Shown piece by piece: positions 16,417-27,909 of a stretch of 64,000 nt of DNA. The position numbers and the translations under genes were made by a program. Each line of letters begins with the position of its first letter. Within the stretch, counting starts at the first letter, position 1. Where the stretch lies: positions 7,212,622-7,276,621 of the forward strand of contig NZ_LT629771.1 in NCBI RefSeq assembly GCF_900105175.1. Direction: 5' to 3'. The notes below the pieces were generated by a model. That model was not told where the DNA came from, did no database searches, and saw nothing but the letters and a program-made list of their open reading frames with translations. Source of the DNA: Jiangella sp. DSM 45060 (lineage in GTDB: Bacteria > Actinomycetota > Actinomycetes > Jiangellales > Jiangellaceae).

Positions 16417-17001
16417 ATGCGGAAACTGACCTTTGCCATGAACGTGACCGTGGACGGCTACATCGCCGCGCCCGGCGATGACCTCGGCTGGAGTGGGGGT
16501 GATGGGCCGGACTCGTCGTCGAGCGACGAGCTGTTCCAGTTCTGGTCCGACCGGGTGGCGGCGACGGGCCTGTCGCTGTACGGGCGCAAGCTGTGGGAGG
16601 TGATGAGCTCCGCCTGGCCGACCGCCGACCAGCAGCCGGGCGCCACACCGGCGGAGATCGAGTTCGCCGGCCGCTGGCGGGACATGCCGAAGGTGGTGTT
16701 CTCCTCCACGATCAGCACCGTCGACTGGAACGCCCGCCTGGTCACCGGCGACGCGGTCGCCGAGATCACCAGGCTCAAGGCCGAGGGCGACGGCCCGATG
16801 GACGTCGGCGGCGCCACACTCGCCGCGGCGGCCATGCGGGCCGGGCTGATCGACGAGTACGTGGTCGTCACCCATCCGGTCCTGGTGGGCGGCGGCACGC
16901 CGTTCTTCACCGCGCTGGACAGCTGGGTGAACCTGGCCCTGGTGGAGACCCGGACGTTCCCCGGCGGCGTGGTGCTCAGCCGCTACGAGACGAGGCGATG
17001 A
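16417..17001 (+). CDS. DHFR/RibD C-terminal-like reductase family protein
   Basis: 194 aa; ATG 16417 follows GGAAGG. The start MRKLTFAMNVTVDGYIAAPG, the LYGRKLWEVM segment, the VVFSSTIS strand and the VGGATLAAAAMRAGLIDEY nucleotide-binding loop define the RibD-C/DHFR-like family. Its role is probably an NADPH-dependent reduction of unknown substrate. It converges with an ECF sigma factor gene (12 bp between stops); in actinomycetes such small reductases often neighbour SnoaL-tailed sigma factors. It sits immediately outside the tRNA islands. Confidence 0.85.
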   Translation: MRKLTFAMNVTVDGYIAAPGDDLGWSGGDGPDSSSSDELFQFWSDRVAATGLSLYGRKLWEVMSSAWPTADQQPGATPAEIEFAGRWRDMPKVVFSSTISTVDWNARLVTGDAVAEITRLKAEGDGPMDVGGATLAAAAMRAGLIDEYVVVTHPVLVGGGTPFFTALDSWVNLALVETRTFPGGVVLSRYETRR

Positions 17002-17013
17002 GCGCTCGTCCGA

Positions 17014-18021
17014 TCACAGCGTCGGCGGCAGGTCCAGCCATGGTTTGTCGGTGGCGTCGAATCCGGTGAGCTCGGCGATCTTCCCGTCGGCGATGTGCAG
17101 GACCGCGACGGCGAACAGCCGGTACTCCGGATCGTCGGGGGTGCGCAGGTACAGCGCGGCGGCGGGCATGCGGTTGACCGTCGTGCTGATACCGCGCCAG
17201 TCGTCGCGGCCGGGCTGGAAGAGCCCACCGGAGACCCAGCCGTCCACCGCGTCCTCGGCCGTCGTGGTCACGGTGCCCGGGTCGGGCAGCATCGCGAAGC
17301 GCAGGTCGGCGCGCAGCAGGGAGGTCAGCCCGTCGAGGTCGTTCCGCTCATGGGCGTCGATGTACGACCTCACCGCGCCGCGCTCGTCGTTCGACAGCTC
17401 GTGGGTGGCGGGGCTGCGCCAGTCGAGGCGGCGGCCGGGCAGCTGCTCGCGCATCGTCACGCGCGCCCGCTGCAGGGCGCTGGTCACCGATGCGACGGTC
17501 AGCTCGAGGGCGTCGGCGGCTTTCGACGCCGGCCAGCCGAGGACGTCGCGCAGGATGAACGCGGCCCGCTGCCGCGGCGGCAGGTGCTGGACGGCGACGA
17601 TGAACGCGAGCTCGATCGTCTCCCGCGCCACCACCGATTCCTGCGGGTCCTCGGGGAGCATCCGGTCGGGGTACGGCTGCAGGTACCCGAGCTCGGCGCC
17701 GGGGTCCGGCAACTCGGACGGCACGGGTGCGCGGTCGTTGCGCTTCCTCAGGAAGTCGAGGCAGGCGTTCGTCGCGATCCGGTACAGCCAGGTCCGCACG
17801 GCCGCGTGGCCCTTGAACGACTCCCGCTTGTTCCACGCTCGCAGGAACGTCTCCTGCGTCATGTCCTGGGCGTCCTCGTAGTTCGCGAGCATCCGGTAGC
17901 AGTGCACCTGCAGCTCACGCCGGTGACGCTCCGTGATGTGCGCGAACCGCGTCGGGTCGTTCGAGCGGACCGCCGCGATGAACGTGGCCTCGTCGGCGCC
18001 CAGCGAGCTGGCGTCGGTCAT
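17014..18021 (-). CDS. ECF RNA polymerase sigma factor with SnoaL-like C-terminal domain
   Basis: 335 aa from ATG 18021 (GGAAGG 9-14 nt upstream); longer upstream frames lack a ribosome site. Region 2 reads HCYRMLANYEDAQDMTQETFLRAWNKRESF with TWLYRIATNACLDFLRKR. Region 4 reads LPPRQRAAFILRDVLGWPASKAADALELTVASVTSALQRAR. The last 130 residues (SYIDAHERNDLDGLTSLLRADLRF onwards) form a SnoaL-like domain, the organisation of SigJ/ECF41-like sigma factors whose C-terminal domain controls activity in place of an anti-sigma factor. No anti-sigma gene is adjacent, consistent with this. Confidence 0.88.
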   Translation of the reverse strand: MTDASSLGADEATFIAAVRSNDPTRFAHITERHRRELQVHCYRMLANYEDAQDMTQETFLRAWNKRESFKGHAAVRTWLYRIATNACLDFLRKRNDRAPVPSELPDPGAELGYLQPYPDRMLPEDPQESVVARETIELAFIVAVQHLPPRQRAAFILRDVLGWPASKAADALELTVASVTSALQRARVTMREQLPGRRLDWRSPATHELSNDERGAVRSYIDAHERNDLDGLTSLLRADLRFAMLPDPGTVTTTAEDAVDGWVSGGLFQPGRDDWRGISTTVNRMPAAALYLRTPDDPEYRLFAVAVLHIADGKIAELTGFDATDKPWLDLPPTL

Positions 18022-18116
18022 GGTCGTCAATCCTTCCACCGGTGCGAGAGGGCTACCAGAAACTGACGACGTGGCGGAGGATTCCTGATCGGTGAAGTCG
18101 CTGATCCTGGGTCGGT

Positions 18117-18189
18117 GCTCTCCACCCGCGTCGCCGGCCGCACGGTGATGATGACCGGCGCCGGGCTGCTGCTCACGAGGGTGGAGAGC
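18117..18189. repeat. 11-bp inverted repeat in a gene-free stretch
   Basis: GCTCTCCACCC (18117-18127) is perfectly complementary to GGGTGGAGAGC (18179-18189), 51 bp apart. The 570-bp gap 18022-18593 otherwise holds only the PadR operators near its end. The enclosed frame (LSTRVAGRTVMMTGAGLLL) faintly resembles an MFS transmembrane segment and may be a scrap of a lost gene. Confidence 0.4.
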
Positions 18190-18470
18190 GGCCGTCGAGA
18201 TGGCCGCACCGGGGTCGCCGGCTGGGGGCGTCACCGCACCCCGTCCGGGGGCTCATCGGCGGCGGCATGGCCGCTCACGACGGCCCGGTTCTACTTCGGT
18301 CGGAAGGGCGACACCAGCAGGGCGCCCGAGGTGCCGCACCCCCAGGAACCCCGGATGACCCCCGGAACTGACGATGAGCGGTGATGATCCGCGACGATCG
18401 GCTCGCACCCGTCAGGCGGCCAGCAGCGGCCCATGCTTCACCGCGTCATCGAACTGGCATCTCTGCGGCA

Positions 18471-18569
18471 GTGCATATGCACATATTAATGAGGGCAGGA
18501 TGCCCAAGCTTTTCGTGAACGTAGACGTAGGGAGGGCTTCTCGGCTACGGTGCATATCTGCATTTGCAC
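18471..18569. promoter_or_regulatory. Probable PadR operators
   Basis: A perfect 12-bp palindrome GTGCATATGCAC (18471-18482) and a related dyad GTGCATAT/ATTTGCAC (18550-18557 with 18562-18569) lie upstream of the PadR gene in an unusually AT-rich patch. Repeated half-sites spaced like this fit PadR binding and autoregulation. Confidence 0.55.
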
Positions 18570-18593
18570 ATAGATCTTCGCCGAGGAGTACGG

Positions 18594-19169
18594 ATGGATC
18601 TCTCCAGGCCACTACTGGGGCTGCTCGCTGTGCGACGGATGAGTGGCTACGACATCAAGAAGTGGATCGATGAGGAGGGCCGCTACCTCGGCCTTGCCCG
18701 CCACCAGAGCCAGGTCTATCGGGAGCTCGCCCGGATGCACGATGCCGGCTGGGTCGAGTACGAGATCGACCCGCGTGGCGGCGCGCCCGACGCGAAGCTC
18801 TACCGGATCACCGATGCTGGAATCCACAGCCTGCAGGATTGGGCGGCCTCGCCGTACCAGCCGCCGCTCGCGTTCCAGGACCCCGAGTTCAACCTGAGGC
18901 TCCGCTTCGCCGGAATGCTCGGCCGGGAGCACGCCCTCGCCCTCGCCCGCGTCGAGCTGCGCGCGCGGCGCGAACAGGTGCGCCGCCGCCGCGGACAGGA
19001 CCGCGCGGTTGTGCCGCTCGACCCGCGTCCCGAGGTCGACCTCGACCTGCTCGGCTTCACGACCGGTTCCCTGCACATCCACGGCGCGCAGGCGCTCGAC
19101 GCGTGGATCGGCTGGCTCGAGCAGCTCATCAAGACCCTCGAGATCGACGACGATCCCGCGTCCGCCTGA
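18594..19169 (+). CDS. PadR family transcriptional regulator
   Basis: 191 aa from ATG 18594, which has GAGGAG 6 nt upstream. The N-terminal winged helix is typical (LLGLLAVRRMSGYDIKKWID; QVYRELARMHDAGWVEYE; DAKLYRITDAGIHSLQDW), and a long C-terminal helix (LARVELRARREQVRRRR) forms the PadR subfamily dimer arm. It is the first gene of a run of same-strand genes ending with the sulfatase and its maturase; the 52-bp gap to the importer lipoprotein allows one transcript. AT-rich dyads upstream suggest it represses itself and probably the whole sulfatase/importer operon. The inducer is unknown. Confidence 0.85.
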   Translation: MDLSRPLLGLLAVRRMSGYDIKKWIDEEGRYLGLARHQSQVYRELARMHDAGWVEYEIDPRGGAPDAKLYRITDAGIHSLQDWAASPYQPPLAFQDPEFNLRLRFAGMLGREHALALARVELRARREQVRRRRGQDRAVVPLDPRPEVDLDLLGFTTGSLHIHGAQALDAWIGWLEQLIKTLEIDDDPASA

Positions 19170-19221
19170 CCCGCTACCCGCACCGCTCTACCTCCATCTC
19201 GGCAAGGAAGTGAGAGAAGCA

Positions 19222-20763
19222 ATGTGGAGCAAGAAGTCACTCGCGACGTGCGCCCTTGTCGCCACGATCGCACTCGCGCCGGCCGCATGCAGCAGTAGCG
19301 ACCCCGCCGCCGACTCCGCCAGCCCGACGCCGGTGCGCGGCGGCCAGCTCGTCGTCGCCCAGCCGGTCGACGCTCAGCCGGGCGTCATCCTCGCGATCCG
19401 GGCGGGCAACCTGACCTGGGCGCCGAGCGTCTTCGAGACGCTCGTGCTGATGGATCCGTCGACCCTGACGCCCGAGCCGCTGCTCGCGTCGAGCTGGGAA
19501 GTCGCCGCCGACGGGATGTCCGTGCGGCTGCACCTGCAGCCGGACGTCACGTTCCACACAGGACGCCCGATGACCGCCGAGGACGTCAAGTTCTCGCTCG
19601 AGAAGGCGGCCGACCCCGAGATGGCCGCGCAGGTCGGCTTCATCGCGCGCAGCTTCGAGTCGATCACGGTCGTGGACGAGGCCACCCTCGACATCGTGTT
19701 CACGACCCCGCTCGGGTCGAGCCTGTTCGACCTCCTGTCGCAGGTGTACATCCTCGACGCGGAGACCTTCGCCGGCTTGGCGGACGGCTCGCAGATCATC
19801 GGCACCGGCCCGTACGAGTTCGCCGGCTGGACCCCTGGCAGTTCGATCACGCTCACCCGCTATGCGGACTACCGCGACGCGGACGTCGGCCACCTCGACG
19901 GGATCGAGTTCGAGGTCATCACGGATCCGACCGCGATGGTGTCCGCGCTACGCAGCGGCCGGGCCCAGATCGGGGCGAATCTCAGCGCCACCGACATCTC
20001 CTCACTCCTCGCGGGCCCGGGGTACACCTCTCTCACCAGCGGAGGCGGGATCCCGGTGTTGGGCCTGAACGTGACCGTGCCCCCGTTCGACAACCCGGAG
20101 GTGCGGCAGGCGATCGGTTACGCGATCGACCGCGAGCGCATCCTCGACCAGGCGCTCGGCGACGGCGCCATCTCGACCGACCTGTTCTGGTCGCCGAGCA
20201 CGCCTGGCTACACGCCGGAGCTGGCGAACCACTTCACCTACGACTCGGACAAGGCGAAGCAGCTGATCGACGCCGCCGGAGCGACAGGCGCTGTCGTCCC
20301 GATCTCTTACCCCGCTCTCCCGACGCAGACGGCGGTGTACGAAATCGTGCAGAACAACCTCGAGGCGGTGGGCCTCGAACCGCAATCGGTCGCGCTGAGC
20401 GTCGCCGAGTTCGATCAGAAGCAGACGAACGGGGAGCTCGGTGCCGCGTTCGTGCTCGGCCACGGTCAGGTGGGCCTGAGCGCGGCCACCATGCTCGACT
20501 CGTTGCCGTCGCTGCGCGAGGGCAACCCGTCCGGCTTCTGGAACGACGAGTACGAGCGCTTGCGCGACGATCTCCGGGCCGCACGCGACGAGGCCGAGAC
20601 CGCGTCGGCCGTCGAGGCGCTGTCGACCTACCTGCTCGAGCAGGCGTTCACCCTCCCGTTCGGGCAGACGCCGAACATCATGGTGGTCTCGGACGCCGTG
20701 AGCGGCGTCACCGCGCGACCGACCGGAGGCCTGCTCTTCGGCGGCGCCTCCCTCGTCGGCTGA
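19222..20763 (+). CDS. Oligopeptide/dipeptide-type ABC importer, substrate-binding lipoprotein
   Basis: 513 aa from ATG 19222. The signal ends in a lipobox-like LAPAACSSS (Cys near residue 23), so it is membrane-anchored. It is an SBP family 5 protein: WEVAADGMSVRLHLQPDVTF, the FHTGRPMTAEDVKFSLEKA stretch, IIGTGPYEFAGW, and DNPEVRQAIGYAIDRERI are the family's characteristic blocks. SBP5 proteins also bind sugars, metals and glycosides, so peptide is not implied. It heads the transport genes in a PadR-controlled operon with two permeases, a fused ATPase, a sulfatase and FGE. A sulfated substrate is therefore a reasonable guess. Confidence 0.87.
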   Translation: MWSKKSLATCALVATIALAPAACSSSDPAADSASPTPVRGGQLVVAQPVDAQPGVILAIRAGNLTWAPSVFETLVLMDPSTLTPEPLLASSWEVAADGMSVRLHLQPDVTFHTGRPMTAEDVKFSLEKAADPEMAAQVGFIARSFESITVVDEATLDIVFTTPLGSSLFDLLSQVYILDAETFAGLADGSQIIGTGPYEFAGWTPGSSITLTRYADYRDADVGHLDGIEFEVITDPTAMVSALRSGRAQIGANLSATDISSLLAGPGYTSLTSGGGIPVLGLNVTVPPFDNPEVRQAIGYAIDRERILDQALGDGAISTDLFWSPSTPGYTPELANHFTYDSDKAKQLIDAAGATGAVVPISYPALPTQTAVYEIVQNNLEAVGLEPQSVALSVAEFDQKQTNGELGAAFVLGHGQVGLSAATMLDSLPSLREGNPSGFWNDEYERLRDDLRAARDEAETASAVEALSTYLLEQAFTLPFGQTPNIMVVSDAVSGVTARPTGGLLFGGASLVG

Positions 20764-20784
20764 GCCGGGGCGCGTGCCACCACC

Positions 20785-21735
20785 ATGATCCGCTACGTTC
20801 TCGGCCGGCTGCCGTCGATCGTGGTCGTGCTGCTCGTCAGCTCGATCATCGCCTTCGCGCTTCCCCGGCTCGCGCCGGGCGATGCCGCGGCGGCGATCGC
20901 CGGCCCGGATGCGACGCCCGAGGCGCTCGCCACCATTCGCGAGCGCCTCGGGCTCGATCAGCCGCTGCCCGTGCAGTACCTCGACTGGGTCGGCGGCCTC
21001 TTCCGCGGCGACCTCGGCACCTCGTACGTGCTCGGCCGCGACGTCGCCTCGCTGATCAACGACCGGCTGGCGAGCACCCTCGAACTCACGCTCCTGGCGG
21101 TCCTGCTCACGGTGCTCATCGCGCTGGTGCTCGGCACGGCGGAGGGGTCGGTGCGGTCCGGACGGGTGCGGACGATGCTCTCCGCGGTCAACACGCTGTT
21201 CGTCGCCATGCCGCCGTTCCTGACCGGGATCATCCTGATCCTGGTGGTCGGGATCACGTACCGGCTGTTGCCGATCAGCGGGGAGATCGGGGTCCTCCAG
21301 GACCCGGCGGAAGGCTTGAAGTACCTCATACTGCCGGCGTTCGCGCTCGCGATACCGCAGGGGGCAGCGATCGCGCGGCTCATCCACACGTCGATGCGCA
21401 CCGCCCGGACGGAGGACTTCATCGACCTCGTCGTGGCGAAGGGCGCTTCACCCGTGCGGGTCACCCGGCACGTCCTGCGCAACAGCCTGGCCACCGGCGT
21501 CGTCGCGCTCGGGCTGCGCATCGGCGAACTGCTCGGCGGCGCGATCGTGATCGAGGCGATCTTCGCCAGGAACGGACTCGGCCAGCTCGCGGTGACGAGC
21601 GCGAGCACGCGCGATGCCCCGGTGCTGCAGGTGCTCATCGTCGGCGCGGTGCTCGTCGCCGCCGTCATCCAGATCCTCACCGAGCTGTCCATCGCTGCGC
21701 TCGACCCCCGAATCCGAATGGACGCCAGCGCATGA
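20785..21735 (+). CDS. ABC importer permease, DppB type
   Basis: 316 aa. The start MIRYVLGRLPSIVVVLLVSS, the RLAPGDAAAA loop and the C-terminal RVTRHVLRNSLATGVVALGL (EAA loop) with AIFARNGLGQLAV are the DppB/OppB pattern. About six membrane helices are seen. It follows the lipoprotein gene by 21 bp, and its stop overlaps the next permease start (ATGA). Confidence 0.88.
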   Translation: MIRYVLGRLPSIVVVLLVSSIIAFALPRLAPGDAAAAIAGPDATPEALATIRERLGLDQPLPVQYLDWVGGLFRGDLGTSYVLGRDVASLINDRLASTLELTLLAVLLTVLIALVLGTAEGSVRSGRVRTMLSAVNTLFVAMPPFLTGIILILVVGITYRLLPISGEIGVLQDPAEGLKYLILPAFALAIPQGAAIARLIHTSMRTARTEDFIDLVVAKGASPVRVTRHVLRNSLATGVVALGLRIGELLGGAIVIEAIFARNGLGQLAVTSASTRDAPVLQVLIVGAVLVAAVIQILTELSIAALDPRIRMDASA

Positions 21736-22591
21736 CGATCCCCACACGCTCCTCGATCCGCCGTACCCGGCCCGGCCCCACCCTGCGCCGATATGCGAGC
21801 GGGCTGCGTTCGCCGCGCGGCATCGCGGCCAGCGCGATCATCGTGCTGATCGGCGCCGCTGCGGCGCTCGCACCGGTGCTGTTCCCGGCCGGGTACGACG
21901 TGCAGAGCGCCGACAGTCTCGCCGGCCCGTCCCTCGAGCACCCGTTCGGCACGGACGAGCTCGGTCGCGATCTTCTCGTGCGCTCCGTCTTCGGCGTCCG
22001 CGCCGACCTCACCCTGATCGTGGCCGCCGTGCCGGTGAGCGGAGTCGTCGGCATGATCCTCGGGATGCTCGGCAGCATCTCTCGCGTCCTCGGCATCGCC
22101 GCGCAGCACGTGCTCGACGTCATCGTCGGCTTCCCGAGCCTCATCCTCGGCATCTCGATCGTGCTGTTGTCCGGGCCGGGCTGGACCGCCCTGTTCGTGG
22201 CGATCGTGATCGCCGGCCTGCCGGGATTCGGACGCCTGGCACGCGCCGTGGAACTCAGTCAGCAGAGCCGCGAGTACGTGCTCGCGGCGCGCACCCTCGG
22301 CGTCGGACGCGCGCGGATCATCGTCCGGCACATCCTGCCGAGCACGCTCGATCCGGTCATCGTGCACGCCGCGGTGTTCGCGGTGACCGCGATCTTCATC
22401 GAGACCGGCCTCAGCATCGTCGGTCTCGGCCTGCAACCGCCGGAGCCGTCGCTCGGCACCCTCTTGAACGCCGGGATGCGCTATGTCTACGAGTCGCCGA
22501 GCTACGTGGTCGGGCCGATGCTCATCCTCCTGCTGCTCGCCCTCGCCTTCACCCTCCTGGCGGACGCCCTGAACGAGACGGTCACCACACG

Positions 22592-22595
<4 letters not shown>
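21732..22595 (+). CDS. ABC importer permease, DppC type
   Basis: 287 aa. It has the DppC/OppC layout: a short cytoplasmic lead, one N-terminal helix, the periplasmic segment with HPFGTDELGRDLLVRSVFG, and an EAA loop (RTLGVGRARIIVRHILPS). The C-terminus LLLALAFTLLADALNETV is standard. It overlaps both neighbours by 4 bp, which implies tight co-expression. Partner of the DppB-type permease in the heterodimeric channel. Confidence 0.88.
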
Positions 22596-24279
<1,684 letters not shown>

Positions 24280-24283
<4 letters not shown>

Positions 24284-26145
24284 GGGCGATCATGGTCATG
24301 TTCGACAGCCTCAACCGGCGCTTCCTGCCGAGTTACGGCGCCGACTGGCACGAGCTGCCGAGCTTCAGCCGGCTGGAGCGGCACGCCGTCACGTTCGACA
24401 CCGCCTACGGCGGGAGCATGCCCTGCATGCCGGCGCGCCGGGAGATGCACACCGGCCGGTACAACTTCCTGCACCGCTCGTGGGGGCCGCTCGAGCCGTT
24501 CGACGACTCGGCCGTGCAGATGCTCACCGACCGCGGTGTGCACACCCACCTGACCACCGACCACTACCACTACTGGCAAGACGGCGGGGCGACCTATCAC
24601 AACCGGTTCAGCACGTTCGAGCTGCACCGCGGCCAGGAGGGCGACGCCTGGAAGGGCGAAGTGGCCGACCCGGAGATTCCGGAGACGGTGAGCTGGCGCA
24701 GCGGCGACCGGTGGCGGCAGGACTGGGTGAACCGCAAGCACATGCCGACTGAGCAGACGCATTCGCAGACACGGACGGTCGATGCCGGGCTCGAGTTCTT
24801 GCGCACGAACGCCGCGGAGGACCGCTGGTACCTCCAGATCGAGTGCTTCGATCCGCACGAGCCGTTCTTCAGCTACTCCGAGCACAAGCGCCGGTACCCG
24901 CACGAGTACGACGGCGCGCACTTCGACTGGCCCGACTACCGCCGGGTCGCCGAAGACCCCGCCACCGTCGAGCACGCTCGAATGGAGTACGCGGCCCTGC
25001 TCAGCATGTGCGACGACAGCCTCGGCCGGGTGCTCGATCTGCTGGACGAGCAGGACATGTGGGGCGACACGCTGCTCATCGTGTGCACCGACCACGGGCT
25101 GCTGCTCGGCGAACGCGGCTGGTGGGGCAAGAACGTCCAGCCCTGGTACGACGAGAACATCCACCTGCCGTTGTTCGTCTGGGATCCGCGCTCCGGCGTC
25201 GCCGGCGAACGCCGCTCGGCTCTCGTGCAGACCATCGATCTCGGCCCGACGCTGCTCGACTTCTTCGGCGTCGAGCCGACCGCGCGGATGCAAGGGCGAT
25301 CGCTGTTGCCGGTCATCGACGGGAATGGGGGTGTGCGTGACATCGGCATGTTCGGCATCTTCGGCGGGCACGCCTGCATCACTGACGGGCGCTACGTCTA
25401 CATGCGGGCAAGTGTCGACCGCGACAACGCTCCACTGTTCGAGCACACCCTGATGCCGTCGCACTCGGACCACATGTTCCGGCCGGAGGAGCTGCAGGCC
25501 GCGGAACTGATCGGGCCGTTGCCGTTCACGCAGGGCGTGCCGGTCATCCGCGTGCCCGGCCGTCCGGTCAACAGCCCCTTCCGGTTCGGCACGCTGCTCT
25601 ACGACCTCGACGAGGACCCCGGCCAGCAGCACCCCTTGCGCGACGACGAGCTCGAGCTCCGAATGGCGACCCTCCTGGTGGAGGCGATGCGCGCCAATGA
25701 CGCGCCGCCGAGCCAGTACGTCCGACTCGGGCTGCCCGAACAGGGCGCGGTCACGCGCGAGCACCTGCTGATCGCCGCACAGTGGGAGCAGGTGCGGGCG
25801 TCGGCCGACCAACCCGTGCAGAGCGAGCAGTTCGCGACCACCAGCCCGGTGTCGGCCACCGTCGACATCCTGCTCGACCTGCCGGGCGCCGCGGACGTCA
25901 TCGGCGATCGGCTCGGCGTCACCGTCTCACCCCTGTTCCAGCGGCGCTACGGGCGGCTCACGCCGCTCCAGCTGGCCTATCTGCTGCCCGGCGTGTCGGA
26001 GGCCGACCTCCGCGAGCTCGAGTCGGCCCTCGCGGCGATCGGCACAGCGGCCGCCCCGAACGGTGACCTGGCGGTCGTAGACGACGCCTCGGTGGACTGG
26101 ACCGGCCAACCGCACCCTGGCCGTTCGTCTCGGGACCTGTCCTGA
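24280..26145 (+). CDS. Type I sulfatase (formylglycine-dependent)
   Basis: 621 aa. The protein opens with MRAIMVMFDSLNRRFLPSYG (metal-binding Asp9). It carries the sulfatase signature PCMPARRE with Cys49-x-Pro-x-Arg53, the Cys converted to formylglycine. LLIVCTDHGLLLGERG supplies the second metal site (Asp-His). No signal peptide is seen, so it is cytoplasmic and would act after import. It overlaps the ABC ATPase gene (ATGA) and is followed 27 bp later by its own maturation enzyme. The last 130 residues look like an extra C-terminal extension. The substrate is not deducible; the adjacent amino-sugar genes make a sulfated amino sugar plausible. Confidence 0.9.
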
Positions 26146-26172
26146 GACGGTCACAACTCGCGTGGTGGTGAG

Positions 26173-27063
26173 GTGGTTCAGGTGATCGTTCCCGAGTTCG
26201 TCTCGCTCGACGGCGGTGAGTTCACCATGGGTTCCGATCGGTTCTGCCCCGAGGAGCGACCGGTGCATCGGGCCCGCGTCGATCCGTTCCGGCTCGGGCG
26301 ATACGCGGTCACGAACCGCGAGTTCGCGGCGTTCGTCGAGGCGACCGGGTATCTGACCGTGGCCGAGCGTCCGCTCGACCCCCGCGAGTTCCCGGATGCC
26401 GAGGACCTGGGCCCAGGCTCGCTCGTCTTCGAACCCACTCCAGGCCCGGTCGACCTGCGCAACTGGCGGGCGTGGTGGCGGTGGGTTCCTGGTGCGTCGT
26501 GGCGGCATCCGCACGGGCCGGAGAGCGGGATCGACGACAAGGGCGAGCATCCGGTCGTGCAGGTCGCTTACGAGGACGCGACGGCCTATGCGGCCTGGGC
26601 CGGTGCCCGCCTGCCGACCGAGGCGGAGTGGGAATACGCGGCGCGAGGTGGACTCGACGGCGCGACGTTCGCCTGGGGTGAGAATCCGAACGATGGGACC
26701 CTCGCGAACACCTGGCAGGGCCGGTTCCCCTATCGGAATGACGGCGCCCGCGGCTGGGTGTACACCGCCGCCGTGGGCAGCTTTCCGCCCAACGGTTACG
26801 GCCTCCACGAGATGACGGGCAACACCTGGGAGTGGACCTCGACGTCGTGGAGTGCGTCGCATCGTGACGACGATCATTGCGCGCCGGCGTCTCACCCAGC
26901 TCATGGCGGTGGCGGGGATGACCTGGTGATCACGAAGGGCGGTTCGCATCTCTGCTCACCGGAGTACTGCCTCCGCTATCGCCCCGCGGCTCGATCACCG
27001 CAGACCCCTGACTCGTCGACCACCCATCTCGGTTTCCGGCTGGCTCGGGATCGCGCGCGGTAG
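26173..27063 (+). CDS. Formylglycine-generating enzyme (sulfatase-modifying factor)
   Basis: 296 aa from GTG 26173. It has the FGE-sulfatase fold: FVSLDGGEFTMGSD at the start, RPVHRARVDPFRLGRYAVTN, LPTEAEWEYAARGG, GLHEMTGNTWEW and GFRLARD at the end. The two copper-binding/catalytic Cys are Cys261 and Cys266 in CSPEYCLRYRP, with the 5-residue spacing known from the Streptomyces enzyme. It oxidises the CxPxR Cys of the neighbouring sulfatase using O2. A dedicated FGE next to its client argues that this sulfatase is functional. It ends convergently with the MalG-type permease. Confidence 0.93.
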   Translation: MVQVIVPEFVSLDGGEFTMGSDRFCPEERPVHRARVDPFRLGRYAVTNREFAAFVEATGYLTVAERPLDPREFPDAEDLGPGSLVFEPTPGPVDLRNWRAWWRWVPGASWRHPHGPESGIDDKGEHPVVQVAYEDATAYAAWAGARLPTEAEWEYAARGGLDGATFAWGENPNDGTLANTWQGRFPYRNDGARGWVYTAAVGSFPPNGYGLHEMTGNTWEWTSTSWSASHRDDDHCAPASHPAHGGGGDDLVITKGGSHLCSPEYCLRYRPAARSPQTPDSSTTHLGFRLARDRAR

Positions 27064-27087
27064 CCGGGCTGGGCTCACCCGCCGCGC

Positions 27088-27909
27088 CTACTTGACCGCC
27101 CCCTGGGTCAGGCCGCTGACGAAGTTGCGCTGGAAGGCGAGGTAGACGACGACGATGGGGAGGATGACGATCAGGCTGGCGGCGGACAGGAGCGGGATGT
27201 TGGTGGAGTACTGCCCGACGAAGTAGCCGAGGCCGGCCGGGGCGGTGCGCTTCTCGGGATCCTGCATGAGCACGAGGACCAGCAGGAACTGGTTCCACGA
27301 CCACATGAAGACGAGCACCGTGAGCGTCGTGATGGCCGGCCACGAGATCGGCAGCAGCACGCGCAGCAGCACGATCAGGTCGCGCGCGCCGTCGATGCGG
27401 CTGGCCTCGACCAGCTCGACCGGGACCTGGGAGAAGTGCGCCGACATCCAGTACACGCCGAACGGCAGGAACAGGGCGACCTCGGCCATGATGATCGCGA
27501 GGTACGAGTTCGACAGGCCGACGTCGCGCAGGTTGAAGTAGAGCGAGACGACGACGAGCTCGACGGGGATGGTGAGGCCGAGCACGAACGCCCCGGTGAC
27601 GGGGCGGCTGCCGGGCGCGCGCAGCACGGTCAACCCGTAGCCGGCGAGCGTGGCGAGGATGACGGTGGTGGGCACGACGCCGGCGGCGATGATGAGGCTG
27701 GACTTCACCAGGCTGCCGAAGTGCGCCTGGTTCCACGCCTCGGAGAAGTTCTCCCACGAGATGTGGTCGGGCAGGCTCAGTCCCGACACCGCCTGGTCCG
27801 GCGGGTGCACCGAGGCGAGGATGATGCCGGCGAACGGCACCAGCACGAGGGCGGCGAGGGCGAACAGGACGCCGTAGCGCAGCGTGATCCCGGCGGGTCC
27901 GACTCTCAC
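27088..27909 (-). CDS. Sugar ABC importer permease, MalG type
   Basis: 273 aa from GTG 27909, in a GTGA overlap with the upstream permease and preceded by AAGGAG. Six helices are visible, and the EAA loop is VELVEASRIDGARDLIVLLRVLLPIS. The C-terminus FVSGLTQGAVK is the MalG-family hallmark ending. It pairs with the MalF-type permease in a carbohydrate importer of the CUT1 class. No ATPase is encoded here; such systems share a housekeeping MsiK-like ATPase in actinomycetes. Confidence 0.9.
   Translation of the reverse strand: MRVGPAGITLRYGVLFALAALVLVPFAGIILASVHPPDQAVSGLSLPDHISWENFSEAWNQAHFGSLVKSSLIIAAGVVPTTVILATLAGYGLTVLRAPGSRPVTGAFVLGLTIPVELVVVSLYFNLRDVGLSNSYLAIIMAEVALFLPFGVYWMSAHFSQVPVELVEASRIDGARDLIVLLRVLLPISWPAITTLTVLVFMWSWNQFLLVLVLMQDPEKRTAPAGLGYFVGQYSTNIPLLSAASLIVILPIVVVYLAFQRNFVSGLTQGAVK

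Noticed and set aside
18115-18384. 89-codon plus-strand frame between sigma factor and PadR
   Set aside because: No ribosome site, no recognisable family beyond a weak MFS-like phrase, and it contains an inverted repeat; treated as intergenic.
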